Below are positions 5,855-11,690 of a stretch of 20,547 nucleotides of DNA, in pieces. The translations under genes and the position numbers were made by a program. Position 1 is the stretch's first letter; the number at the start of each line of letters is the position of its first letter. The stretch is from a virus: positions 1 through 20,547 of the IMG/VR virus record IMGVR_UViG_3300043436_003428. One strand, given 5' to 3'. The notes beneath the pieces were generated by a model, which was not told the origin of the DNA, searched no databases, and worked only from the letters and a program-made list of their open reading frames with translations.

Positions 5855-6241
5855 TCAATACCAATTGAACTTTTGAAAGTGCGACCATGCATTGCATGGA
5901 GACACATGGCGCCTGTGGATATAGGCGAGAGATGCCACAAGTTGTGACACCTTAGACTCAGAATGTTCCATTCCAAGATTGCGATAGGTAGAGTCAAGCA
6001 GTTGGCCGATGCCTCGCGCAGAACTCGTTGGGTTTTTTGCGTCTTTCCAGGCTGATTCTTTACCAATCAACGCGGAATAACATTTGTATTGCTTAGTTGT
6101 AAGCAAATCACGAGCCACTTCCTTCGGATCAACCTGATCAAGAGGTGGTCGGTCTAAATAAACGATGGATGCAGGAACGGCAACTTGTGGTGCGAAGGCG
6201 GCATTGACAACCATTGATGTCAAACCACTCACGCTGATCAT
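5855..6241 (-). CDS. Lysozyme/transglycosylase-like (APF C-terminal-type) protein
   Basis: A 128-aa protein with a hydrophobic, perhaps signal-like N-terminus (MISVSGLTSMVVNAAFAPQV) followed by a peptidoglycan-lytic domain. It shows ALIGKESAWKDAKNPTSSA with a likely catalytic Glu, RGIGQLLDSTY, ASLAYIHRRH and the ending SPCNAWSHFQKFNWY. The ES-x-W...GIGQ...YI-x-x-R(H)...SPC-x-AW pattern matches the aggregation-promoting-factor/SLT-like lysozyme fold frequent in actinobacteria. It lies among DNA-metabolism genes rather than in the lysis block, where a separate CHAP endolysin occurs. The start overlaps the WhiB stop as ATGA. A role in entry or superinfection, or gene capture, is possible. Confidence 0.7.
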   Translation of the reverse strand: MISVSGLTSMVVNAAFAPQVAVPASIVYLDRPPLDQVDPKEVARDLLTTKQYKCYSALIGKESAWKDAKNPTSSARGIGQLLDSTYRNLGMEHSESKVSQLVASLAYIHRRHVSPCNAWSHFQKFNWY

Positions 6242-6690
6242 AATTGCGATTCCCCTGATAAGTTTTTTGTTTTGAGTTGTGATTGGAGTTCTCCTTTTGA
6301 TTTCACCCCTGCTTTGCGAAGAACTTGCGTTACATACGAAAGGTCTAAATTCAAAGCAATTGAGATTTCTTTTGGTGTTCTTCCTTGCAGATGAAGCCTG
6401 CGAATTGTCTCGGCGTTATTGATGCCGAACTTTTTGCGCCTTCTTTGAGCAACTACTCCACGCTCCTTTGGTGTCGTGCCTGCCCAAATCCCATGAGGGA
6501 TGTTTTCTGCAAGTGCGTATTCCAAGCACTCCTTTCGTTCTATACAACCGCTGCAAATACTGCGAGCAATTGGGAGACTGTTTGCCTCTTCGACTTTTCC
6601 TTCAGGAAAGAAAATGTCTGGGTTTTCGATGTCACGGCATTTTGCCTGCAACAACAAAGGTAATGTGGGGAAGAAGTATGTGAAGTTCAC
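6238..6690 (-). CDS. WhiB-like Fe-S regulator fused to a helix-turn-helix domain
   Basis: A 150-aa WhiB-family protein. The four cluster cysteines are C18 (AKCRDIENPDIFFP), C46, C49 and C55 (ICSGCIERKECLEYAL), followed by the signature turn GIWAGTTPKER and a basic stretch RRRKKFG. About residues 90-130 add a second domain, ETIRRLHLQGRTPKEISIAL then YVTQVLRKAG, which reads as a helix-turn-helix. Classical WhiB proteins end near the basic stretch, so this is longer than usual. The start is GTG overlapping the previous stop (GTGA). WhiB proteins bind sigma factor region 4 and tune host transcription; phage copies can also interfere with septation. This gene is the clearest evidence for an actinobacterial host. 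Confidence 0.88.
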   Translation of the reverse strand: MNFTYFFPTLPLLLQAKCRDIENPDIFFPEGKVEEANSLPIARSICSGCIERKECLEYALAENIPHGIWAGTTPKERGVVAQRRRKKFGINNAETIRRLHLQGRTPKEISIALNLDLSYVTQVLRKAGVKSKGELQSQLKTKNLSGESQL

Positions 6691-7037
6691 TCCCTAGTTC
6701 CAAGCCATTGTTCTAAATCCTGAACGACCCATGACTTTTCAATGCCGGCGTTTCGGCGTTTAATTATGACATAAGCAGGTGGAGTTTGTTCAAGACCACG
6801 AGCTACAGCGTAATTGTTTGCTTCTGTGATTGCTTCATCCCAAAAGGCAGGAAGTGTGATCGCCTTGCGGTTTTTCAACTCAAAGATGTAAGTCTTGTTT
6901 GCAACGACACAAACAATGTCACCTTCATCTTTACTTCCTGCCTTCGTTAGTCGCTCGGCGCTGACCCCTCGTTCTCTAAGCCACTTCATTACTGAAGTTT
7001 CAAAGAGAGCGCCTTTGCGACCATTGGGATTTGCCAC
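6687..7037 (-). CDS. Holliday-junction resolvase-like PD-(D/E)XK nuclease
   Basis: A 116-aa protein with the layout of small Hjc-type resolvases. N-terminal RKGALFETSVMKWL contains E13, then RLTKAGSKDEGDIV with D40, and YIFELKNRKA with E53 and K55, giving the E...D...E-x-K catalytic set. A C-terminal AYVIIKRRNAG strand and SWVVQDLEQWL helix complete the fold. Such enzymes resolve branched DNA before packaging or after recombination. The start is a GTG placed directly after the TAA of the upstream gene. The neighbouring nuclease, YqaJ-like and SSB-like genes support a recombination cassette. Confidence 0.8.
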   Translation of the reverse strand: MANPNGRKGALFETSVMKWLRERGVSAERLTKAGSKDEGDIVCVVANKTYIFELKNRKAITLPAFWDEAITEANNYAVARGLEQTPPAYVIIKRRNAGIEKSWVVQDLEQWLGTRE

Positions 7038-7385
7038 TTACTTCACCAACTCCAATTTTGTCGTGAGAGGTTGCGAGCGCATTGCTCGTGCAACTTTTAC
7101 GGCGGTGATGAGTTGTTCAGCCAAAGTAAGTGCTTCGCTTTCGCTGATGCTTGCAAGTTTGATAGTGAGATCAGGAACGGCTGATCTAGCTTTATCCATC
7201 AATCTTGCACCTTCAATTGATTTCAAGTCATGCAAAATGAGACTTTGTATGCCTTCCAATGATTTGATTGGAACTTCTCCTACAACATCTTCAAGCAAAT
7301 CCAGGGCTGCATCTCGTTCTTCTAGCCAAATGACGAAATCGCCATTGATCGAGTTGTGAACTGAAAATAAAGGCTCGCGGTTCAT
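7038..7385 (-). CDS. Unknown 115-aa protein
   Basis: No family is recognised. The protein begins MNREPLFSVHNSINGDFVIW, is then largely helical with many acidic residues, and ends in a basic tail (RAMRSQPLTTKLELVK). I place the start at 7385, where the ATG overlaps the TGA of the 40-aa membrane gene (ATGA). An ATG at 7397 with AGAGGG five bases upstream is the alternative and would add MGLP. It sits at the head of the DNA-metabolism block, just before the resolvase. Confidence 0.7.
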   Translation of the reverse strand: MNREPLFSVHNSINGDFVIWLEERDAALDLLEDVVGEVPIKSLEGIQSLILHDLKSIEGARLMDKARSAVPDLTIKLASISESEALTLAEQLITAVKVARAMRSQPLTTKLELVK

Positions 7386-7504
7386 AGGTAGCCCCATTCG
7401 CCCTCTGAGTGGGTAATCTGAGAGGTGAACCTCTCTTCAAGGGCTAGAAGCCCCCACACAAGCCCTGTGAGGGCAATTGCGCCCCCCAAAACGACCAAAA
7501 CCAT
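7382..7504 (-). CDS. 40-aa single-pass membrane peptide
   Basis: A 40-codon ORF starting MVLVVLGGAIALTGLVWGLL and ending GEWGYL. Nearly the whole N-terminal half is a transmembrane helix and the rest is a short polar tail. A strong Shine-Dalgarno (GGAAGGGG) lies about seven bases upstream. The stop overlaps the ATG of the next gene. It is the first gene of the leftward operon. Small phage membrane peptides early in an operon often act on the host envelope or in superinfection exclusion; that is inference only. Confidence 0.75.
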   Translation of the reverse strand: MVLVVLGGAIALTGLVWGLLALEERFTSQITHSEGEWGYL

Positions 7505-7546
7505 CCTTGATCCCCTTCCTTTGAGATGCCCAATGGTGACACAAAG

Positions 7547-7555
7547 TTATCCACA
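7547..7555 (+). promoter_or_regulatory. DnaA box (perfect consensus TTATCCACA)
   Basis: Exact DnaA 9-mer in the non-coding divergent region. Flanking bases extend the identity with the site at 61-69 to AGTTATCCACAGG (13 bases). It overlaps the possible -10 of a leftward promoter, so DnaA could either help start replication or repress the leftward operon. Only one box is visible in this gap. Confidence 0.55.
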
Positions 7556-7593
7556 GGGCATTCCGACTCGCCAAAACTTCTTTTTGTCATGTA

Positions 7594-7622
7594 TGGACAT
7601 TCGTATGGATATCGCCTATAGT
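7594..7622 (+). promoter_or_regulatory. Sigma70-type promoter for the rightward early operon
   Basis: A -35 element TGGACA (7594-7599; 5 of 6 consensus) and a -10 element TATAGT (7617-7622; 5 of 6 consensus) are separated by exactly 17 bases. Transcription should start near 7629, about 37 bases before the first ATG. It is the only strong promoter match in the divergent gap. Confidence 0.7.
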
Positions 7623-7632
7623 TCTACTCATA

Positions 7633-7647
7633 GGGGGAACGGCCCCC
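7633..7647 (+). promoter_or_regulatory. 5' leader stem-loop of the early transcript
   Basis: GGGGG at 7633-7637 pairs with CCCCC at 7643-7647 around a five-base loop. Given the promoter position, it would lie within about five bases of the mRNA 5' end. Such 5' hairpins are known to protect mRNAs from 5'-end-dependent decay. The GGGGGAAC strand is also identical to the ribosome-binding motif used elsewhere in this genome, here hidden in a hairpin and not followed by a start codon. Confidence 0.5.
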
Positions 7648-7665
7648 AAAGAAAAGGAAAGAAAA

Positions 7666-7884
7666 ATGAACGCAACAACAAAGAGCAAGAAGGTCGGAGA
7701 TGTCATCGTGACACTTTGTCTCACAGAAGATGAAGGTCTTTGTGTTGAAGATGGTGGCAAGTGGTTACTAATGTGCGAAACACACGGCGGAATTTTGCAA
7801 GATACAAATAAATCTCGTTTGTGGTCAGATGCAAATGAAGTTGCTGATTGGTGCGATGGATGCAAAGAAAAGGTAGGTGCATAA
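7666..7884 (+). CDS. 72-aa Cys/His-containing unknown protein
   Basis: First gene of the early operon, 72 aa, starting MNATTKSKKVGDVIVTLCLT. It contains MCETHGG and ADWCDGCKEKV, so a C-x-x-H and a C-x-x-C pair could bind zinc. The Shine-Dalgarno AAGGAAAG lies a few bases upstream. The TAA overlaps the next ATG (TAATG). No family is recognised; phage genes in this position are often host-takeover or anti-defence proteins. Confidence 0.75.
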   Translation: MNATTKSKKVGDVIVTLCLTEDEGLCVEDGGKWLLMCETHGGILQDTNKSRLWSDANEVADWCDGCKEKVGA

Positions 7885-8129
7885 TGACACGCAAAAAAAT
7901 ACAAGTTGCAAAAGTAACAATGTTCATTGTTGGCAAAACTGCAACGGACGATCAAAAAGTGAATAAGTGGTTGGAAATTTCAGGAAAAACTGCTGAAGAG
8001 TTGAGACTTGATGGCGTGAATGCAATTGGGTTTTATCCAACAAAAATAATTGCTTACTACAATTTTTCATATAGAGATGCTTCAGTTGATAAAAGCGAAG
8101 TCCTATACTCAGGAAAGGCAAACTCATAA
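7884..8129 (+). CDS. Unknown 81-aa protein
   Basis: An 81-aa protein beginning MTRKKIQVAKVTMFIVGKTA. The ORF could be extended to 7848, but the ATG at 7884 overlaps the upstream TAA and has AAAGGTAGGTG in front, so I use it. The sequence alternates beta-strand-like (KVTMFIVG, IIAYYNFSYRD) and helical segments, suggesting a small alpha/beta fold. No motif is recognised. The stop overlaps the next start (TAATG). Confidence 0.7.
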   Translation: MTRKKIQVAKVTMFIVGKTATDDQKVNKWLEISGKTAEELRLDGVNAIGFYPTKIIAYYNFSYRDASVDKSEVLYSGKANS

Positions 8130-8299
8130 TGACAACAAGAGAAGAAGCAAGAGAAAAAGCATTAGAACTATTTGATGCAGGAATTCCAAATGAAATTGAA
8201 GATTCATTTTACAAGTCAATGTTGAATGGGCATCGTTGGGGATGGCATCAAATAGCATTTTTGTTATGCCCTGCCTGTGACAGAAAGGCAGGTGCATAA
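8129..8299 (+). CDS. 56-aa unknown protein with C-terminal CPAC knuckle
   Basis: A 56-codon ORF beginning MTTREEAREKALELFDAGIP and ending LLCPACDRKAGA. The N-terminus is a charged helix; NGHRWGWHQIAF follows; one CxxC near the end could take part in metal binding, perhaps with the two His residues. Start and stop both overlap the neighbours (TAATG at each end). The end, RKAGA, resembles the EKVGA ending of the first gene in the operon. Function unknown. Confidence 0.7.
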   Translation: MTTREEAREKALELFDAGIPNEIEDSFYKSMLNGHRWGWHQIAFLLCPACDRKAGA

Positions 8300-8499
8300 T
8301 GACAAAGAAATGTTGTGATGTTGTTTATTGGAAGCACAACGAAGGTTGGGATGCTTACAGAAAAGATGATTGCCAATTTTTCAATAATGAATGGGTTCCA
8401 AATTGGTTTGATTGTTTCATTGTTGAAGATGCACCAACAAAGAAGGATGCAATGAAATCAATCAACGAATTGCATTTTTTGGGGGTGTGCTTAGTATGA
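8299..8499 (+). CDS. Unknown 66-aa Cys- and Trp-rich protein
   Basis: A 66-aa protein starting MTKKCCDVVYWKHNEGWDAY, with DDCQFF, NWFDCFIVED and LGVCLV. Five cysteines and several tryptophans in a small acidic protein suggest a compact fold, though the spacing fits no zinc motif I know. The start overlaps the upstream TAA and the stop overlaps the next ATG (ATGA). Not recognised. Confidence 0.7.
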   Translation: MTKKCCDVVYWKHNEGWDAYRKDDCQFFNNEWVPNWFDCFIVEDAPTKKDAMKSINELHFLGVCLV

Positions 8500-8639
8500 C
8501 ACTTCAAGAAATCACAACCTGGCATCTAGCTCAAGTTGCCGAACTCCGCCGTGATGGTGATGAGAATGAACGCAATTTCCATTTGGAGATTGTTGCCGAA
8601 TTAGTCCGTATTCAAAATCAATTGGGGGAATCTAAATGA
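8496..8639 (+). CDS. 47-aa helical unknown protein
   Basis: A 47-codon ORF beginning MTLQEITTWHLAQVAELRRD and ending QNQLGESK. It is almost wholly amphipathic helix and could form a helical hairpin or coiled coil. Its ATG overlaps the previous TGA, and its TGA overlaps the next ATG. A GGGGGTGTG tract about nine bases upstream may act as the ribosome-binding site. Function unknown. Confidence 0.65.
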   Translation: MTLQEITTWHLAQVAELRRDGDENERNFHLEIVAELVRIQNQLGESK

Positions 8640-8800
8640 TCACAAAGCGTGGCAAGCGTGTACGAGCAGTTGCAATTGCAATTGGCATAATCTTTGCCTG
8701 GCAAATTGCAAACAATCTGTGGTGGGTTGGCATTGACGCACCCAACGCAGAGTTTCTTGGTTGGTGTTGGGGTTCAATGAGCGAATGTGTGGTGTTGTAA
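8636..8800 (+). CDS. 54-aa single-pass membrane protein
   Basis: A 54-codon ORF starting MITKRGKRVRAVAIAIGIIF. A basic N-terminus is followed by a transmembrane helix (about residues 11-31, ending NNLWWVGI) and a short C-terminal tail with two cysteines. By the positive-inside rule the N-terminus should be cytoplasmic. GGGGGAA precedes the start, which overlaps the upstream stop (ATGA). The next gene starts directly after the TAA. A role at the host membrane during takeover is plausible but unproven. Confidence 0.7.
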   Translation: MITKRGKRVRAVAIAIGIIFAWQIANNLWWVGIDAPNAEFLGWCWGSMSECVVL

Positions 8801-8932
8801 ATGGCAGGCAAAAAAGTCAGATCAGTAAGAGTCAGCGACCAACTATGGGCAAGGGCGATGGCAAAGGCAAAGTCAGAAGGCAAATCTGTCTCTGAAGTGA
8901 TTGTTGATTTCTTGAAGGGATATATCAAATGA
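8801..8932 (+). CDS. Ribbon-helix-helix DNA-binding protein
   Basis: A 43-codon ORF: MAGKKVRSVRVSDQLWARAM, then AKAKSEGKSVSEVIVDFLKG. A short basic beta strand (VRSVRVS), a first helix (DQLWARAMAKAKSEG) and a second helix opened by SVSEVIVDFL give a textbook ribbon-helix-helix of the CopG/Arc type. These dimerise and bind DNA through the paired strands. It is the only regulator-like gene in the early operon, so it may control the divergent promoter region. The ATG follows the upstream TAA directly, and the TGA overlaps the next ATG. Confidence 0.75.
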   Translation: MAGKKVRSVRVSDQLWARAMAKAKSEGKSVSEVIVDFLKGYIK

Positions 8933-9387
8933 CAAAAGCTACAACCGCCATCGCCTTTGCCGAAAAGGGTTGGCACATTCTTCCTGTCACTCCTTATCAA
9001 AAGACACCTTTCTTCCCCATCGCAAAGAATGGCTATAAGTCAGCCACAACTGACATTGCAGAGATTGAGAAGTGGTTCACTCGCGCACCGATGCTCAACA
9101 TTGGCATCGCTTGCGCCCCTTCAAACTTAGTTGTCTTTGACATTGACTTCCGTAATGGCGGAACAACTGAAGGTCTGAACCTCGACACATTCACAGTCGC
9201 AACAGGCGATGGCTTGCATCTGTATTACTCCGCCCCTGCCGATGCGAAGTTCAAAGGGAAACTGCGTGAAGGCGTTGACATCAAGCACAATGGATATGTC
9301 GTGGGCGCAGGATCATTGCACGAATCAGGCAAGTTCTATGAGGTCGTCAAAGACATCCAACCTGCACCAATGATGGAATACATCTAG
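8929..9387 (+). CDS. Stand-alone prim-pol domain (primase/polymerase N-terminal type)
   Basis: A 152-aa protein consisting of little more than the bifunctional prim-pol domain. It shows AFAEKGWHILPVTP at the start, NIGIACAPSNLVVFDIDFRN with the metal-binding D71 and D73, ATGDGLHLYY with H97, and GVDIKHNGYVVGAGS. All key motifs of the archaeo-eukaryotic-like primase core are intact, unlike the E-x-E version in the large replication protein. No helicase domain follows; the gene stops near a terminator hairpin. It may prime DNA synthesis, or be a diverged regulator. The start overlaps the ribbon-helix-helix stop as ATGA. Confidence 0.85.
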   Translation: MTKATTAIAFAEKGWHILPVTPYQKTPFFPIAKNGYKSATTDIAEIEKWFTRAPMLNIGIACAPSNLVVFDIDFRNGGTTEGLNLDTFTVATGDGLHLYYSAPADAKFKGKLREGVDIKHNGYVVGAGSLHESGKFYEVVKDIQPAPMMEYI

Positions 9388-9400
9388 TCATAAAAAGACA

Positions 9401-9447
9401 AAGAAATCCCCCTCACCATGACCGACTGATGGTGAGGGGGATTTCTT
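9401..9447. terminator. Bidirectional intrinsic terminator
   Basis: A perfect 19-bp inverted repeat (9401-9419 and 9429-9447) with a nine-base loop. The GC core CCCCCTCACCAT pairs with ATGGTGAGGGGG and is flanked by A-rich sequence on the left and T-rich on the right. It lies between converging genes: the prim-pol stops at 9387, and the epimerase stop codon is inside the right edge of the stem. It should end transcription from both sides. Confidence 0.85.
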
Positions 9448-10309
9448 ATTCGGCAAGTGCCAGGGCAATGCCTTCTTCAAGGGAAATCTTTGGTTCATAT
9501 ACCTGGAACATTCGAGTTGTATCGCCTACGCGGTATTCAACACCTATCGGCGCATCAAGATTGTTTTTGATCGGAGCAAGGTAGTTTGCTTGCAACATGA
9601 CCATTTCTGCCAACTCAATGAAAGAGGTTGGGCGACCTGAGCAGATGTTCATGACAGCGACATCATTGATCACGGCTGCAAAAGTAGCCCCAACAACATC
9701 GTCAATATGTACGAAATCTCGTACCTGTGTTCCTCTGCCCCACACTTCAAATGGGTCTGCCTTGCGCTTTGCTCGTTCAATAAAAGATGGGAATGGGTAA
9801 TCAAGTGCTTGATCTGCGCCGTATCCGCTAAATGGCCGCAAGACAGTTACTTTCAGACCTTCAGCTCGTGCATAAGAGGCAAGCATTTCGCCGGATAACT
9901 TTGCCCAACCATAGGTGAAATCAGGAGTGCGAATGTGTTCTAGGTTGATGTCAATTTCACGCAGTTTTTGTTGATAGGCGAGTTTTTGCAAGAAAATTGG
10001 ATATGCAGCACTTGATGAGAAATAGACAATGTGCTTTGGGCGAGTTCTCAATGCCCATTGGAACATATCTGCATCAATGGCAAGGTCAGAGGCAACTGAC
10101 AATGGGTTTCCCTCAATGGTCATTCGCCCACCGACAATCGCCGCTAGATGAATAACGATGTCAAATTGTGTGTCATCTGTGGCGAAGAAATGTCGAACCT
10201 CTTTGCCATTTACCAGGTCAATTCCTGTGATGTCGTGGCGTTGTTTTGCAAGCGCACGATGAAATGCACGCCCAACAAAACCGGCATCACCTGTGATCAG
10301 AATCTTCAT
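9446..10309 (-). CDS. NAD-dependent sugar epimerase/dehydratase (extended SDR)
   Basis: A 287-aa extended short-chain dehydrogenase acting on nucleotide sugars. MKILITGDAGFVGRAF holds the GxxGxxG dinucleotide site, IVIHLAAIVGG follows, SSSAAYP gives the catalytic Ser, and YGWAK has Tyr133 and Lys137. GADQALDYPFPSF and RDFVHIDDVVGA are the substrate-side motifs of GDP-fucose synthase/UDP-sugar epimerase relatives. I start at 10309 because that ATG overlaps the glycosyltransferase stop (ATGA); the ORF could extend four codons. As last gene of the late block, next to two glycosyltransferases, it likely supplies or modifies a sugar for virion, DNA or host-surface glycosylation. The exact substrate cannot be told. 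Confidence 0.87.
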   Translation of the reverse strand: MKILITGDAGFVGRAFHRALAKQRHDITGIDLVNGKEVRHFFATDDTQFDIVIHLAAIVGGRMTIEGNPLSVASDLAIDADMFQWALRTRPKHIVYFSSSAAYPIFLQKLAYQQKLREIDINLEHIRTPDFTYGWAKLSGEMLASYARAEGLKVTVLRPFSGYGADQALDYPFPSFIERAKRKADPFEVWGRGTQVRDFVHIDDVVGATFAAVINDVAVMNICSGRPTSFIELAEMVMLQANYLAPIKNNLDAPIGVEYRVGDTTRMFQVYEPKISLEEGIALALAE

Positions 10310-11031
10310 TCCATCCCCCATTCATATTGATATTTGTCATCACCTGTCAGGGCAATGGATTTTTGTTGATCAATAGCAAAGATGAACCTATCATTCTCAT
10401 CAAGGGCTGCGCCAATGTGACTGATGGCGTTGGCAGGCTCAATCAGATAATCCTTGCGAACTGATTTGCCCTCAACCTGGGTGTCATAGAACTCGTCATG
10501 GACAAAGCAGGAAAATTGGATTCTTGGGTAAATCAGATTCCGCAGGAAGTCTTGGTCTTGGGTGTAGTAATCCGAAATTTCTGCCGACTCAATCAAGGCG
10601 CGGATGTCTTTGAAGAGCGCAGATCGAACTGTGAACATACCTGCATTGATGGGGTAATTGTGACCTATTGGGTGATCTTTCATGATGTGAGCATCAAGGC
10701 CCGATTCAAGAAACTGCTCGTGGGCGTGTAACTCACGCAAAGAAATGCGAGCATCGGCATCACGGAAGGCAACAAAGTCATAATCTAGTTCACAAGCAAG
10801 AAATCGCCACAACTTGGCGGTGTGATCTTCAGGTGCATCTGTCTGAATAATTTGAACATTGCTAAATAGGCGCAAGGTTGAGATTACCCAGGAAGGCACC
10901 GATTGACCTACGAAAAAGATCAATTCGTATTCATCATCCAAAATCTGTTCAGCGATGATGGCGTTTTTGATTGCTCCTACCGAATACCGCAAATCTGACC
11001 CATAAAGTGAGAATGCAATTGCCTGTTTCAT
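10306..11031 (-). CDS. Glycosyltransferase-like protein (GT-A, DxD)
   Basis: A 241-aa protein with features of GT-A glycosyltransferases: an N-terminal Rossmann-like part (MKQAIAFSLYGSDLRYSVGA), ELIFFVGQSVPSWV, AKLWRFLA, then DYDFVAFRDADAR containing the metal-binding D-x-D. HPIGHNYPINAGMF and YTQDQDFLRNLIYPRI resemble the acceptor and catalytic regions of family 8-like or phage-type transferases. ATG at 11031 overlaps the previous stop (ATGA). No membrane segment is seen, so it should be cytoplasmic. The donor sugar and acceptor are unknown. Confidence 0.72.
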   Translation of the reverse strand: MKQAIAFSLYGSDLRYSVGAIKNAIIAEQILDDEYELIFFVGQSVPSWVISTLRLFSNVQIIQTDAPEDHTAKLWRFLACELDYDFVAFRDADARISLRELHAHEQFLESGLDAHIMKDHPIGHNYPINAGMFTVRSALFKDIRALIESAEISDYYTQDQDFLRNLIYPRIQFSCFVHDEFYDTQVEGKSVRKDYLIEPANAISHIGAALDENDRFIFAIDQQKSIALTGDDKYQYEWGME

Positions 11032-11690
11032 CGGCGCAGTTTCTTGAGCAAGACCTCGTAGGCTTCTGATTCAATGTAGTTTTTGTAAGCAAGAGCATCG
11101 GCGGAATAAACTTCTTGTGCATTGACTGCAACATATCCTTCATCCCATGCAGCTTTTCCTGCAACCGGATGCATATGCTCAACAATGACATCTTCAAGGT
11201 AATGCAAAGAGCCTAAATCCTCGCCCAATTTCTTCCAAAAGTTGTCAAGATAAAGGTGCTTCATATTTGGTGGCACCATTCCGCCAAGTGCTTTGACAAT
11301 ATCTGATGTCATTGCAACCATCGTTGGAAGACGCTTGCCTTGAAGTAGATCATTGCCGTAGGCAACTGACGGCGCCTGTTGCAATGCCTGGATGAGTTTT
11401 GCATCCCAATCGGCGGTGCGTGGGCGGTGGTCATCGCCTAAGAAAGCGAAATACTTGTATTTGTCATCGTATTTGTGTGCCACATAATTGAGTGGCTTTG
11501 CCATGCCTCGTGAATCATTGTTGCAAGTGATTACATAGTCATCGCCTAATTCAAAGACATATTCATCAGCCTTTGGGTCGTCATAATCAACAATAAAGAG
11601 CAAGCGTGATGCAGATGAAAGTTCATCGTGAGCAGCAAGAAGTTCAACTGCATTTTGTGGTCGCCCACGAGTTGGAACAAGTGTAATCAT
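11028..11690 (-). CDS. Glycosyltransferase-like protein (family 2-type)
   Basis: A 220-aa protein starting MITLVPTRGRPQNAVELLAA, the typical opening of family-2-like transferases, followed by RLLFIVDYDDPKADEY, MAKPLNYVAHKY and FAFLGDDHRPRTADWD with a likely D-D-H metal motif. The C-terminus HYLEDVIVEHMHPVAGKAAW is also seen in phage glycosyltransferase-like proteins. The ATG at 11690 overlaps the upstream TGA; an ATG two codons upstream is possible. It is translationally linked to the next glycosyltransferase and the epimerase, forming a three-gene sugar cassette. Confidence 0.75.
   Translation of the reverse strand: MITLVPTRGRPQNAVELLAAHDELSSASRLLFIVDYDDPKADEYVFELGDDYVITCNNDSRGMAKPLNYVAHKYDDKYKYFAFLGDDHRPRTADWDAKLIQALQQAPSVAYGNDLLQGKRLPTMVAMTSDIVKALGGMVPPNMKHLYLDNFWKKLGEDLGSLHYLEDVIVEHMHPVAGKAAWDEGYVAVNAQEVYSADALAYKNYIESEAYEVLLKKLRR

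Larger units (their letters stand above)
7505..7665. other. Divergent intergenic control region
   Basis: This 161-base gap separates the leftward DNA-metabolism operon from the rightward early operon and contains no gene on either strand. It holds a perfect DnaA box (7547-7555), a good rightward promoter (7594-7622) and a GC stem-loop (7633-7647). A weak leftward promoter may exist: TTGGCG and GATAAC 17 bases apart on the minus strand (about 7547-7575), which would overlap the DnaA box. This is the best candidate for a regulatory switch or origin in the window. Confidence 0.6.
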
